A stretch of DNA of 64,000 bases from RFSX01 sp965248155 (GTDB taxonomy: Bacteria > Bacteroidota > Bacteroidia > Chitinophagales > Saprospiraceae), in the NCBI GenBank assembly GCA_965248155.1, contig CBDFIO010000001.1:682001-746000 (forward strand). The letters run 5' to 3'. Shown here one piece after another: positions 19,169 to 28,403 of this stretch (its first letter is position 1; the number at the start of each line of letters is the position of its first letter). The position numbers and the translations under genes are program-made. Under the pieces are notes generated by a model. That model searched no databases. It was not told where the DNA came from and saw nothing but the letters and a program-made list of their open reading frames with translations.

Positions 19169-20359
19169 ATGCCGATTAGAAATAAAATCAAAAAGGAAGT
19201 TGAATCCTTAGAAAAAGAATTGATTGCAGTTCGTCGCCACTTGCATCAACATCCTGAACTTTCGTTTGTAGAGATTAATACCAATAAATATATCTGTGAA
19301 AAATTAGATGAACGCAAGATCAATTATAAAAGCGGGTATTGTAAATATGGTATTGTTGCTGAGATAAAAGGAAAGAAAAAAGGAGGAATTACATATTTGC
19401 GGGGTGATATGGATGCTTTGCCGATTCAAGAGGAGAATAAGGTATCTTATGCAAGTAAAAACCCGGGAATAATGCATGCATGTGGTCACGACGTTCACAC
19501 AACTTGTGTTCTTGGGACCGTATTTGTTCTAGATAAACTGAAGAATCAGCTCAGTGGGACATATCGCATTTTGTTTCAACCCGGAGAAGAAAAGTTACCG
19601 GGGGGAGCGTCGATTATGATCAAAGATGGAGCTATAAAAAACAAATCGAAAGCACAGATTTTTGCTCAGCATGTACATCCGCCATTAGCAGCTGGGAAAG
19701 TGGGATTTTGTCCGGGTCAATATATGGCTTCAGCAGATGAGATCGTCATAGATATTATCGGTAAGGGAGGGCATGCGGCGCTTCCTCAGGATTTCATTGA
19801 TCCTATTGTCATTTCCTCTCAAGTGCTGGTTGCACTTCAATCTGTAATCAGTAGATACTCTGATCCACAGGTGCCTTCAGTTTTGAGTTTTGGAAAGATA
19901 AATTCAAACGGAGGAGCGACGAATATCATTCCTGATAAAGTGCGCATAGAAGGAACACTAAGAACCATGAATGAAGAGAACAGAATGACACTTCATAAAC
20001 ATATCAAAGAAATAATCAGCAATACAGCCAAAGCTTATGGAGGCAAAGCAAGAACAAATATTAAGTATGGTTATCCCACATTATTCAATAATGTTGACCT
20101 GACTGAAAAGGCTATCGAAAATGCCATTGATTATCTAGGAAGTAAAAATGTTGTCCGTTTGGAAAAGAGAATGACAGCAGAAGATTTTTCATTTTTTTCT
20201 CAAATGATGCCGGCTTGTTTTTACAGATTGGGTACCGGCAATAAAAGGCGGGGAATAAACTCAGGTGTCCATACCCCCCGGTTTGATATTGATGAAAAAG
20301 CACTTGCTATTGGCACGGGATTGATGACTTACCTTGCTATATGTAACAATAGCAAATAA
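19169..20359 (+). CDS. M20-family metallo-amidohydrolase (hippurate/N-acyl-amino-acid hydrolase type)
   Basis: A 396-residue enzyme of the M20D group. Visible marks are LRGDMDALPIQEENKVSYAS, the metal-binding MHACGHDVHTT, LFQPGEEKLPGGASIMI, AQHVHPPLAAGKVG, the dimerisation-domain GKGGHAALPQDFIDPI, and the closing metal site AEDFSFFSQ with GVHTPRFDIDE. Members hydrolyse N-acyl or amide bonds of amino acids using two divalent metals; the substrate cannot be read from sequence. There is no signal peptide, so it should be cytoplasmic. It is monocistronic by position, divergent from the broken CRTAC1 gene. Confidence 0.88.
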   Translation: MPIRNKIKKEVESLEKELIAVRRHLHQHPELSFVEINTNKYICEKLDERKINYKSGYCKYGIVAEIKGKKKGGITYLRGDMDALPIQEENKVSYASKNPGIMHACGHDVHTTCVLGTVFVLDKLKNQLSGTYRILFQPGEEKLPGGASIMIKDGAIKNKSKAQIFAQHVHPPLAAGKVGFCPGQYMASADEIVIDIIGKGGHAALPQDFIDPIVISSQVLVALQSVISRYSDPQVPSVLSFGKINSNGGATNIIPDKVRIEGTLRTMNEENRMTLHKHIKEIISNTAKAYGGKARTNIKYGYPTLFNNVDLTEKAIENAIDYLGSKNVVRLEKRMTAEDFSFFSQMMPACFYRLGTGNKRRGINSGVHTPRFDIDEKALAIGTGLMTYLAICNNSK

Positions 20360-20474
20360 TCACATTATAATTTATTGTTATTTGTAATAAACTTATTAGT
20401 ATGTATTTATACATTATAATAATATTTAATGTATTTTAGCATTCTATAAATAAGATAACTACACTAGAAAAATT

Positions 20475-21749
20475 ATGGCGAAGATTTTAATCGTCGATGA
20501 CGACAAAGGAATTCGAAGAACACTGAAAGACATTCTCGAATTTGAGAAATATGAGGTCGAAGAAGCTGAAGATGGATTAACCTGTCTCGTTAAGGTCAAA
20601 CAAGATAAGTTCGATGTTATTATACTCGATATCAAGATGCCTAAAATGGATGGGATGGACGCCATCGACAGATTGCAGGAGATTTGCCCAGATGTTCCGG
20701 TAATTATGATAAGCGGTCATGGAAATATAGATACAGCTGTTGAAGCTGTAAAGAAGGGAGCATTTGATTTTATTTCGAAACCACCGGATTTAAACAGGTT
20801 GTTAATTACAGTTCGAAATGGTCTTGATAAATCTACACTAGTCATTCAAAAGAACACTTTACAAAAAAGGATTTCCAAAACTAAAGTTGAAACCATTGTA
20901 GGAAGCTCTCCCGAAATCAGAATGATAACGGAGACTATAGAAAAGGTAGCACCTACAGATGCACGAGTTCTAATCGAAGGTCCTAACGGGACTGGTAAAG
21001 AATTAGTAGCACGTTGGATTCACGGAAAAAGTGGAAGAAATTCCGGACCCATCATTGAAGTTAACTGCGCAGCAATTCCATCTGAATTAATAGAATCAGA
21101 ATTATTCGGTCACGAAAAAGGATCGTTCACTTCTGCGCATAAACAGCGTATAGGAAAATTTGAACTCGCTAATAAGGGAACATTGTTTCTTGATGAAATT
21201 GGAGATATGAGTCTCAGTGCTCAAGCGAAAGTGTTGAGAGTTCTACAGGAAAATAGGATTATGAGAGTTGGAGGTGAAAAATCTATTCCGGTAGATGTAC
21301 GTGTTGTTGCAGCAACCAATAAAAACTTGAGAACGCAAATTGCTAAAGGGGAGTTCAGAGAAGACCTTTTTCATAGAATTGCAGTAATAATTATGCGTGT
21401 TCCTTCATTGAATGAAAGAAAGAGTGATATTCCTGAGTTGGTTGAACATTTCAACAATCTTATTTGCAGAGAATATGGAACTAGCCTCAAAATGTTTGAT
21501 CCATCAGCTATAAAAGAGTTACAGAAAATTAATTGGTCAGGAAATATCAGAGAGCTTAGAAATGTTGTTGAACGACTGATTATATTGAGTAAAGACAATG
21601 TAACTAAGAAGAATGTAAATGAATTTGCAACATCATTAAGCAATAGGAGGAACAATCTTGAAGATTTATTTGATAAATTTGATAGTTTTTCCGAATTACG
21701 TACTTTTCTCGAAAGAGAATATGAAAAGTATAAATCTGTTGTTATCTGA
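20475..21749 (+). CDS. NtrC-like AAA+ response regulator lacking the C-terminal DNA-binding helix-turn-helix
   Basis: A 424-residue protein. The receiver domain (phospho-acceptor Asp 52 in ILDIKMPKMDG) is followed by a sigma-54-type AAA+ domain with Walker A GPNGTGKE, Walker B TLFLDEIGDMS and sensor block NWSGNIRELRNVVERLI. Two things are unusual. The sigma-54 contact loop, normally GAFTGA, reads GSFTSA. The frame stops soon after the AAA+ domain (LRTFLEREYEKYKS) with no FIS-type helix-turn-helix. The stop is followed at once by the next gene, so no DNA-binding tail is hidden in another frame. I recall similar GSFTSA proteins in other Bacteroidota. It probably acts without its own DNA site or through a partner. 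No histidine kinase is adjacent. Confidence 0.85.
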   Translation: MAKILIVDDDKGIRRTLKDILEFEKYEVEEAEDGLTCLVKVKQDKFDVIILDIKMPKMDGMDAIDRLQEICPDVPVIMISGHGNIDTAVEAVKKGAFDFISKPPDLNRLLITVRNGLDKSTLVIQKNTLQKRISKTKVETIVGSSPEIRMITETIEKVAPTDARVLIEGPNGTGKELVARWIHGKSGRNSGPIIEVNCAAIPSELIESELFGHEKGSFTSAHKQRIGKFELANKGTLFLDEIGDMSLSAQAKVLRVLQENRIMRVGGEKSIPVDVRVVAATNKNLRTQIAKGEFREDLFHRIAVIIMRVPSLNERKSDIPELVEHFNNLICREYGTSLKMFDPSAIKELQKINWSGNIRELRNVVERLIILSKDNVTKKNVNEFATSLSNRRNNLEDLFDKFDSFSELRTFLEREYEKYKSVVI

Positions 21750-21752
21750 TAA

Positions 21753-22457
21753 ATGAGCCCACAAAGAAAATTAAAGCAGTGGTCCGAAATCAAAGGAGAG
21801 AATTCCTGGACCATGTTCAAAGTATTAGCAGAGTTTGTAGATGGTTTTGAAAAATTAAATCGCCTCGGCCCTTGTGTTTCTATTTTTGGATCTGCACGAA
21901 CAAAACCCGACAATCCTACTTATCAATTGACTATTGATATTGCCAGAGCTCTAGTAAACGAAGGCTTCGGTATTATTAGCGGAGGAGGTCCCGGAGTTAT
22001 GGAAGCAGCTAATAAAGGAGCTTATCTTGAAGGCGGTCTATCCATAGGACTTAATATAGAACTGCCTTTTGAACAGTCAGGTAATCAATATATTGACCCC
22101 GATAAAAATCTTCAGCACAGATACTTCTTTGTAAGAAAAGTGATGTTTGTCAAGTATTCGCAAGCCTTCGTTGCCATGCCTGGTGGGTTTGGTACTTTGG
22201 ATGAACTTTTCGAAACACTGACTCTCATTCAGACTAATAAAATATCTCCTGTACCTGTAGTATTGGTAGGTACTAAATTTTGGTCCGGACTAAAAGATTG
22301 GATTGTAGAAACACTTTTGAGCAAATACAACAATATTTCGGAAAAAGATTTGATCCTTATGCCTATTGTTGATAAACCTGAAGAAGTCGTTCAGATTATT
22401 AGCGATTTCTATGGTGAATCTTCAGAACACGAACTCAAACCAAATTATCAGCTGTAG
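21753..22457 (+). CDS. LOG-family (TIGR00730) Rossmann-fold nucleotide phosphoribohydrolase-like protein
   Basis: A 234-residue protein with the two LOG-family signatures: GGGPGVMEAANKGA and PGGFGTLDELFE. Characterised members release free bases from nucleoside monophosphates (cytokinin-activating type), and bacterial members are thought to act on purine nucleotides; substrate here unknown. The ATG follows the upstream regulator's TGA after only a TAA codon, so the two genes are almost certainly translated from one message. That pairing is a hint that the AAA+ regulator and this enzyme work together. Confidence 0.85.
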   Translation: MSPQRKLKQWSEIKGENSWTMFKVLAEFVDGFEKLNRLGPCVSIFGSARTKPDNPTYQLTIDIARALVNEGFGIISGGGPGVMEAANKGAYLEGGLSIGLNIELPFEQSGNQYIDPDKNLQHRYFFVRKVMFVKYSQAFVAMPGGFGTLDELFETLTLIQTNKISPVPVVLVGTKFWSGLKDWIVETLLSKYNNISEKDLILMPIVDKPEEVVQIISDFYGESSEHELKPNYQL

Positions 22458-22475
22458 AATTTCCTAGGTTTCTAT

Positions 22476-24329
22476 TTAATCAAAGATCAGCCATCGAACT
22501 CCGATGCGCATCTTGTAGTCAAATTGTGGGTGATTCTCTATCTGGTAATGAACTTTCCTTTCAATCAATTCTGTAAAATTGTCAATCTTAAAAAATAGTC
22601 GAAACTGATTAATTTTAAAATTGGCGTAGAATTCAGAATATGCATAATTATCGATCGAAGTTGAAGAAGGATAGAATATTCCAATCACAGGCATAAAACT
22701 TAAATCTCCATCACCTTGAATGTTGTAATAAAGAATTCCTATACGTGCAAATAACCTCTTTTTGAACAAGTGACTTTCAAAGTATACATTGTGAATACTG
22801 AAGAGTTTCGGTAGCCTGTATATGTTCTCACTGAAATTTTGAAATAGCAAAGAATTTTCTAAGCCTAGGAATTTCCATTTTAATTTGTGAGAGAATTTTA
22901 TTCGTATGTACTCCAGATTTGAATCGATCTGATAGGGAAGTGCATCTTGATCATAAGCTAAAGCATTCTCAATGATGCCGGAGTAAAATTCAAGATTCGC
23001 ATTCATTTTTGTCCATTGAAGCTGACCTCCTAATTGGACTTCATTTGTTCTGCTAAATTCATTTACATAAAGCAATATATCAGTTACATATACTTTTTCA
23101 TTTAATAATGATGGATCATATCGGGTAATATTTATGAAGGCATTTAGCTTCAAATTTTTAATAGCACTAATCGAAATAAGACCATTCAATTTTAGATTTC
23201 CTGCATTGCTCCCGAGACCAAGTTCTGCTCGTCCAATAAAATCGCTGAAATCTTTGATTTTAAATGAGAAATCTCCGAATACAACTATGTCATTGATGTC
23301 AAAGACCTCCTTGGAATTATTAAATCGCTGATATTTATGCGAGATTCCAGTTGATATTTTTACGGAAGATGTAGTAAAGGATAAATCAAAATCATTCCTT
23401 AAGGCGCTAAATCCAAGGAAATACCTCAGGCCTCTGGTATCCGTGAGATAGGATCTATATACCAGTTGATCGTCTGTTGTGTCAGCTCCATGATCCCCAT
23501 ACCTGAAGTAGCCTTTTTCAAACTGTATTTTGTGATGTACTTTATATTTTTTTGATAAACCATCAAAATAGTTGTCAATGGCATATGTGAAATTTTGATG
23601 GCGAGTCGTATCCTCATTCAATCTGACCGGAATAGCCAATCGTAATCTGTACAATTCTTGGTCAAATAATGTATCTGTGCTTACACCACCATTGTGCTCT
23701 TCATTGTGATTATTAGCCAAAAAACTAATAAAAAGATGATGCTTTTTTTCAGGATAGTGTTTCCATATTCCTAATCCAAAGGCAGTAGATTTAGTTTTTT
23801 GGTTCTGATAAAATCCTTCCTGGTTGTAGCGTGTATAGTCAACAACAAAATTTACATTATCAGCAAAATTTCTTGCAAATTTTGCTTTAACAAGAAAATT
23901 TCTTTGCCCGGCTACGGGACTAAAAAACAGATCATTATAAGCTCTATTCTGTTCATAAAATCGAAAATCTTCCTGTTTTAATTTATAGATGTCGTATTGA
24001 TGAAATCCAGGATCTGTATACATGTGATCCCGGGTTTTATATTCTATATTATACGCTGAAGAACCTAAATTTCCGAGTGTATAAGAAGCATCATCAAATG
24101 TTCTTGCCGGATTATACTTTTCAAAATCATCGAATAAGGTATCTGATATTTCCTGTAGATTCTCTCTGTTATCTAATGTAAAATACTTTATAGAAGGGCT
24201 TTCAAGATTGACAGTAGGTTCTGTTCTAAGACTATCTGGAACGAATGATCCCTGAAATTGGGCCATAATTCCGGTAGAACTTATTATGATTAAATAAAGA
24301 AGAAATAGTCTTTTGTAATTATCGTGCAA
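22476..24329 (-). CDS. Putative outer-membrane porin (Porin_10-like)
   Basis: A 617-residue protein with a signal peptide ending at IMAQ. The segment TEPTVNLESPSIKYFTLDN and the later DLFFSPVAGQRNFLVKAKFA, together with alternating amphipathic strands to the end (closing with FDYKMRIGVRWLIFD), fit the Bacteroidota 'putative porin' (Porin_10) family. The aromatic-rich last strand is typical of a BAM-inserted barrel. The start overlaps the end of the upstream T9SS cargo gene by 11 bp, so the two are translationally coupled. Transport substrate unknown. Confidence 0.78.
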   Translation of the reverse strand: MHDNYKRLFLLYLIIISSTGIMAQFQGSFVPDSLRTEPTVNLESPSIKYFTLDNRENLQEISDTLFDDFEKYNPARTFDDASYTLGNLGSSAYNIEYKTRDHMYTDPGFHQYDIYKLKQEDFRFYEQNRAYNDLFFSPVAGQRNFLVKAKFARNFADNVNFVVDYTRYNQEGFYQNQKTKSTAFGLGIWKHYPEKKHHLFISFLANNHNEEHNGGVSTDTLFDQELYRLRLAIPVRLNEDTTRHQNFTYAIDNYFDGLSKKYKVHHKIQFEKGYFRYGDHGADTTDDQLVYRSYLTDTRGLRYFLGFSALRNDFDLSFTTSSVKISTGISHKYQRFNNSKEVFDINDIVVFGDFSFKIKDFSDFIGRAELGLGSNAGNLKLNGLISISAIKNLKLNAFINITRYDPSLLNEKVYVTDILLYVNEFSRTNEVQLGGQLQWTKMNANLEFYSGIIENALAYDQDALPYQIDSNLEYIRIKFSHKLKWKFLGLENSLLFQNFSENIYRLPKLFSIHNVYFESHLFKKRLFARIGILYYNIQGDGDLSFMPVIGIFYPSSTSIDNYAYSEFYANFKINQFRLFFKIDNFTELIERKVHYQIENHPQFDYKMRIGVRWLIFD

Positions 24330-25692
24330 TAATCAATGTTTTAACCGAAGATACTTGTTCGTTTGTTAGCCACAAATAATAAACTCCATTTGGCAGATTT
24401 AGATTGTACCGACCAGATGCGTCTAAATGGGCTACAATGTTCCCTATTTGATCTAAAAGATGAATCTTTAAATCATCATAATTCTCAAGTCCTTCAATTT
24501 GGAATTGGGATTGAACAGGATTTGGAAGGATTTTAATATCCTTAAAAGCATCAACGTTTACAGTACTGACCAGATCTGTAGGAGTTTGTAAAACAAACAA
24601 TCCTTCCTGCATATCCGAAACAAGAATCAATCCCGATGGTAAAAAAGGATATATACCCCAGGCTCCTTCATATCGGCGTCTGTGTTCAATTTTTGATGTT
24701 GAGTATTCTGCAATACGTTCGATGTTGTTTGGGTCAATAATGTTATATACCTGGAGACCGTCATAATAATAGGAACTGTATAACAGGCCATTGTGTATGA
24801 TCTGATTATGAGGCATAGAAAATTCGGATTCTACCCCTGCATCAATTGTATCTATTACTGTTATTTCAGGTAATTGTGAAACGTCTAAGACCTTTATGTC
24901 ATGAGACCAGTTTTCGTCTGCCATATAATAGGTATTGCCATCTGCAGACAACCATCCCGAATGATTATATCCGGATTGTGGATATTCAGAAGGATCCAAA
25001 GTGGCCAGAGTAACCGGTGCTAATGGATCACTAAAGTCAGCAATTACAAAACCACTTGGCCCACAGTTTAAAAAAGCAATGTTATCTCTGATATACATAT
25101 CGTGAACCTGCGAAACTAAAAACCCATCAAACTCATTATAAGCGGCAATAACTTCTGGAATTGTTGGGTCTGTTAAGTCAAAAAGTCTCAATGGAGACCA
25201 TGGAGCTTGATCACCGGCACTAATGCAAGCATACATAATAGAAGTAGCTGTATCGATAAATATATTATGTGCTCTCCGTAAATACGTTTTTGAATCGTAA
25301 ACGATGTGAACTGAATCCGGTAAAAATGAATAATCCATTATCTGAAGTGTTGATGTCCCACCCTCATCAGCAACTGCATAGAGATAACCCTTAAAATCAT
25401 GATAATCGCGATGAATTATTTGTGTTCCATTTGCTCCTCCTTCAACACGTAAAACTTCTTTCAAAGAATCTAGCTGGTTTAAATCAATAAAGTGCGTTCC
25501 ATATGTTGATCCAATAACAGCGTATTCATTTCCATTATTTACAATTCCCCACACTTCACTATATGTGTTATTATGCGCTGTAGAGGCCACTAAGCTTGTA
25601 TCAGCCCATGAACCCTCCAAATTCATCTGAGCTTGGGCGGTTGTTCCTTGAATTAAGTTAAAAATCATCGAGAAAACTAAAATCCACTTCAT
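24319..25692 (-). CDS. Choice-of-anchor B (LVIVD-type) secreted protein with T9SS sorting domain
   Basis: A 457-residue protein with a signal peptide ending at TAQA. The body is a beta-propeller-like set of LVIVD repeats (EYAVIGSTYGTHFIDL, YLYAVADEGGTSTLQIMDY, FLNCGPSGFVIADFSDPLAP, YYMADENWSHDIKVLDVSQL), matching the choice-of-anchor B family. The last 75 residues (ILPNPVQSQFQIEG ... GVYYLWLTNEQ ... KTLIIAR) are a T9SS type A sorting domain, so the protein should leave the cell through the PorU/PorV system. Function of the propeller is unknown. The stop overlaps the start of the porin gene. Confidence 0.85.
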   Translation of the reverse strand: MKWILVFSMIFNLIQGTTAQAQMNLEGSWADTSLVASTAHNNTYSEVWGIVNNGNEYAVIGSTYGTHFIDLNQLDSLKEVLRVEGGANGTQIIHRDYHDFKGYLYAVADEGGTSTLQIMDYSFLPDSVHIVYDSKTYLRRAHNIFIDTATSIMYACISAGDQAPWSPLRLFDLTDPTIPEVIAAYNEFDGFLVSQVHDMYIRDNIAFLNCGPSGFVIADFSDPLAPVTLATLDPSEYPQSGYNHSGWLSADGNTYYMADENWSHDIKVLDVSQLPEITVIDTIDAGVESEFSMPHNQIIHNGLLYSSYYYDGLQVYNIIDPNNIERIAEYSTSKIEHRRRYEGAWGIYPFLPSGLILVSDMQEGLFVLQTPTDLVSTVNVDAFKDIKILPNPVQSQFQIEGLENYDDLKIHLLDQIGNIVAHLDASGRYNLNLPNGVYYLWLTNEQVSSVKTLIIAR

Positions 25693-25925
25693 TATTTATT
25701 ATTGAACTCAAAACTATAACTTAATTCTAATTAGCAGTAATTAACTTGGTGCCCATCAAGACGATTCGAAAGTAAATTTTATAAAGTAAATTTTTCAATT
25801 ATTACAAGATCGCATAAACTAAAGGTATTGGCTTGTAAGGTCTGATGTCTTATAGCTGTTAACGAATATTAATAGATCTTTGGACCAACATATCTTTTAA
25901 TAAAAGCGTCTTTAATTAAAAAACA

Positions 25926-26300
25926 ATGATGAAGTATAATTATTTATTTGTTATTCTTATCACTCTTGGCTTTATTGCTTGTTCTGATCCATTGGATGAA
26001 GATTATAGATTGGCCTTTACAGGAATATATGATTGCATTAAGAATCCTGACAATAATATTTTTCCAGAAGTCAATGTTGAAATCGAAGTTCTAATTGACA
26101 GTTCTAATATGGATAATGTAATTATTGCCAATAAATCCATTCCAATATCAGAAGAAGGGACTTTTGGACCTGCCTTTTTAGAACCGGATCTTAATTATGA
26201 ATTAAGAATTGAAGGAGATTCAATTTATATCGAATCTTATAACGTGATAATCAGTGGTATTGTAGCGCCATGTGTGCTTGTTGGCGTAAAAAGGGAATAA
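25926..26300 (+). CDS. Small lipoprotein of unknown function
   Basis: A 124-residue protein with a clear lipoprotein signal (LITLGFIAC, Cys 19) followed by an acidic start (SDPLDEDYRLAFTGIYDC). A second Met codon at 25929 is an alternative start. The rest is predicted beta-rich with no family I recognise; similar short lipoproteins with FxGxYDC near the N-terminus are common in Bacteroidota. It is isolated between a divergent T9SS cargo gene and a convergent SPFH gene. Its stop codon lies in the base of a terminator hairpin. Confidence 0.75.
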   Translation: MMKYNYLFVILITLGFIACSDPLDEDYRLAFTGIYDCIKNPDNNIFPEVNVEIEVLIDSSNMDNVIIANKSIPISEEGTFGPAFLEPDLNYELRIEGDSIYIESYNVIISGIVAPCVLVGVKRE

Positions 26301-26324
26301 AAAAAGGCACCGAAAATCAGTGCC
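26299..26324 (-). terminator. Terminator for the SPFH gene
   Basis: GGCAC (26306-26310) and GTGCC (26320-26324) form a stem. On the minus strand it is followed by seven U, so it serves the SPFH gene; it overlaps the stop codon of the convergent lipoprotein gene. Confidence 0.7.
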
Positions 26325-26335
26325 ATATTAATTCA

Positions 26336-27280
26336 TTAATCTTTTGGATTCAAACGTTTTAATTCCTGATTTTTAAGTTTCATGGCTTCACCAATTTGCT
26401 GAGAAGCTGAAAATGAACCTACCATATCAGAAAGCATATCAGAACCAGATGATGGAGAATTTGGTAGCAAGATCAAATTGCTATTCGCATTTTCTCCCAT
26501 AGATTGAAGTGTATCATAGTGCTGTGTAACAACAATAAGAGCAGATGCTTCCTGGCTATTAATTCCAACACCATTCAAAACTTCAACACTTTCTTCAAGA
26601 CCTTTAGCAATTTCTCTTCTTTGATCTGCAATACCCTGACCTTGCAATCTTTTTGATTCTGCTTCAGCTTTAGCCTTTGCTACTATTCTGATACGTTCAG
26701 CTTCACCTTCATATTCCGCAGCTACTTTTTCACGCTCAGCTGCATTAATTCTATTCATGGCTTCTTTAACCAAATGATCAGGGTCAATATCTGTAACCAA
26801 TGCTTTGACAATATCATATCCATAATGATTCATTGCTTCTTGCAATTCTCTTCTAATAGCATTCGCAATATCATCTTTTTTTACAAATACGTTATCCAAT
26901 TTCATTTTTGGGACTTCTGCACGGACAACATCGAAAATATACGCAGTGATCTGATCATGAGGATTTTGCAATTTGTAAATTGCCTCATAAATTTTGTCTT
27001 CTAGAATCAGAAATTGAACTGAAACTTTTAGTTTAACAAATACATCATCAAAAGTTTTAGTTTCAACTGCAACATCAAGTTGTTGTGTTCTCAGATTTAC
27101 ACGACCCATAATTCGATCTACAAACGGAATTTTAAAATGGAGTCCGGGACCTCTAATGCTGTGAAATTTACCCAATCGTTCGACAATGGCTGCCGTTTGT
27201 TGTTTTACAGTAAAAAGACCAAGAGAAAACAAAATAAGTGCAAAAAATGCTAGTGGGAAGAACCAAAGAGGTAATGACAT
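26336..27280 (-). CDS. SPFH/band-7 domain protein (stomatin-like)
   Basis: A 314-residue protein with one N-terminal membrane helix (LWFFPLAFFALILFSLGLF), then the SPFH domain starting at AAIVERLGKFHSIRGPGLHF, a helical Glu/Ala-rich coiled coil (AEREKVAAEYEGEAERIRIV, about residues 180-225), and a C-terminal tail with ALIVVTQHYDTLQSMGENAN. The family forms membrane-associated oligomeric rings linked to membrane organisation and protease control. It resembles the stomatin/HIR subgroup. No NfeD partner gene is adjacent. A second SPFH protein of prohibitin type is encoded at 53.9 kb. Confidence 0.87.
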   Translation of the reverse strand: MSLPLWFFPLAFFALILFSLGLFTVKQQTAAIVERLGKFHSIRGPGLHFKIPFVDRIMGRVNLRTQQLDVAVETKTFDDVFVKLKVSVQFLILEDKIYEAIYKLQNPHDQITAYIFDVVRAEVPKMKLDNVFVKKDDIANAIRRELQEAMNHYGYDIVKALVTDIDPDHLVKEAMNRINAAEREKVAAEYEGEAERIRIVAKAKAEAESKRLQGQGIADQRREIAKGLEESVEVLNGVGINSQEASALIVVTQHYDTLQSMGENANSNLILLPNSPSSGSDMLSDMVGSFSASQQIGEAMKLKNQELKRLNPKD

Positions 27281-27490
27281 AATTTATTTTAGTTTAATAT
27301 AGAAACATTAAAAGGCTTAATAAAATTCAATAATTAGCTTTTTATCGACGAATTTACATTTAATGAAGATAAGGGGATATTTCATATCATTATAACAGAA
27401 TTATATTTTTTATGTTGACTTATTATTTATGATCTAATTAACACTATATAATCATAGTGTTTAGTATTTTTGAGGCCTAAATATTTATCT

Positions 27491-28393
27491 ATGTTATTAA
27501 GAATAATTGGAAGTTTTCTTGTTTTAATTTCCTTTATGTTTTTCTATTCTTGCGCTAATGATTCATCAAAAACTGAGCAATTCAGTCCTAATCAAGAATC
27601 ACATGTTGAAAATAGCCATGATGGACATAATCATGATGGACATGATCATAGCGGAAGCAATCAGAATTCAGCAGATCTGGAAACAAATAAGACAAACTCT
27701 GATACCAATAATGCCTCAAAATCACAAGCGACTAATAAGGTTCAACCGGGCTTAAGTCAGAATAAATCTACCAATCAAATAAGCAGTTCAAATCAACTCG
27801 ATTTGAATAAAAATGCTAAAAATTCGACAGGTACTGTACCTTCCTCGGAATGGGCGAATAAAAAGGACGCTCTTTCTCGAGAAGATGCGGAACCAGATCC
27901 GAATCTGATTGGAAGAAAACAGGTTGCAACGAACCTGCCTTCTGCATGTTCTCTGATTGATCCAAATAAATTGGCTCAGATTCTAAAAGTAAATGCGGAT
28001 GCAATTACACTAAAAGATGGATCAGGTCCTAGGTCACCGCATGCACAATCTTGCTTTTTCAGATGGACACATAAGGGTCTTCCAAATTCTGGAGTTCTTA
28101 TTCAAGTCCAGGATAATCCACTCCCCGATGAATTTCCGGAATGGGCAGCATATTATGTAGCTGCAAAAATCAACCAGGGGGAACAAATGCCTGACGGATC
28201 TGGATCATATAAATATACAAAACAGGATGGCTTAGGTAAAGCAGCAGCATTTTCAAATGAATTAAGTCGATATATTTGGAGAACAGAAAAGGATTATGTT
28301 TATCTCGTAGCTTTTAATTTACCTGGAAGCCCCGAAAAGAAAATTAAATGGGCAGAGGAAATTGGAGCAGAAGTAATGAAAAACTTCAATTAA
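27491..28393 (+). CDS. Lipoprotein with a His/Asp-rich segment and a conserved C-terminal domain of unknown function
   Basis: I chose the ATG at 27491 (300 residues); an in-frame TTG 21 bp upstream is possible. The lipobox is MFFYSC. Next come a short His/Asp-rich stretch (HVENSHDGHNHDGHDHSG), which could bind zinc or another divalent metal, and a long Asn/Ser/Lys-rich linker. The last 150 residues form a folded domain (CSLIDPNKLAQILKV ... SCFFRWTH ... YIWRTEKDYVYLVAFNL) reminiscent of DUF3558-like lipoprotein domains with paired cysteines; this likeness is weak. The gene lies 10 bp upstream of recN and may share its transcript. Confidence 0.72.
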   Translation: MLLRIIGSFLVLISFMFFYSCANDSSKTEQFSPNQESHVENSHDGHNHDGHDHSGSNQNSADLETNKTNSDTNNASKSQATNKVQPGLSQNKSTNQISSSNQLDLNKNAKNSTGTVPSSEWANKKDALSREDAEPDPNLIGRKQVATNLPSACSLIDPNKLAQILKVNADAITLKDGSGPRSPHAQSCFFRWTHKGLPNSGVLIQVQDNPLPDEFPEWAAYYVAAKINQGEQMPDGSGSYKYTKQDGLGKAAAFSNELSRYIWRTEKDYVYLVAFNLPGSPEKKIKWAEEIGAEVMKNFN

Positions 28394-28403
28394 TTTGGTT
28401 TAA

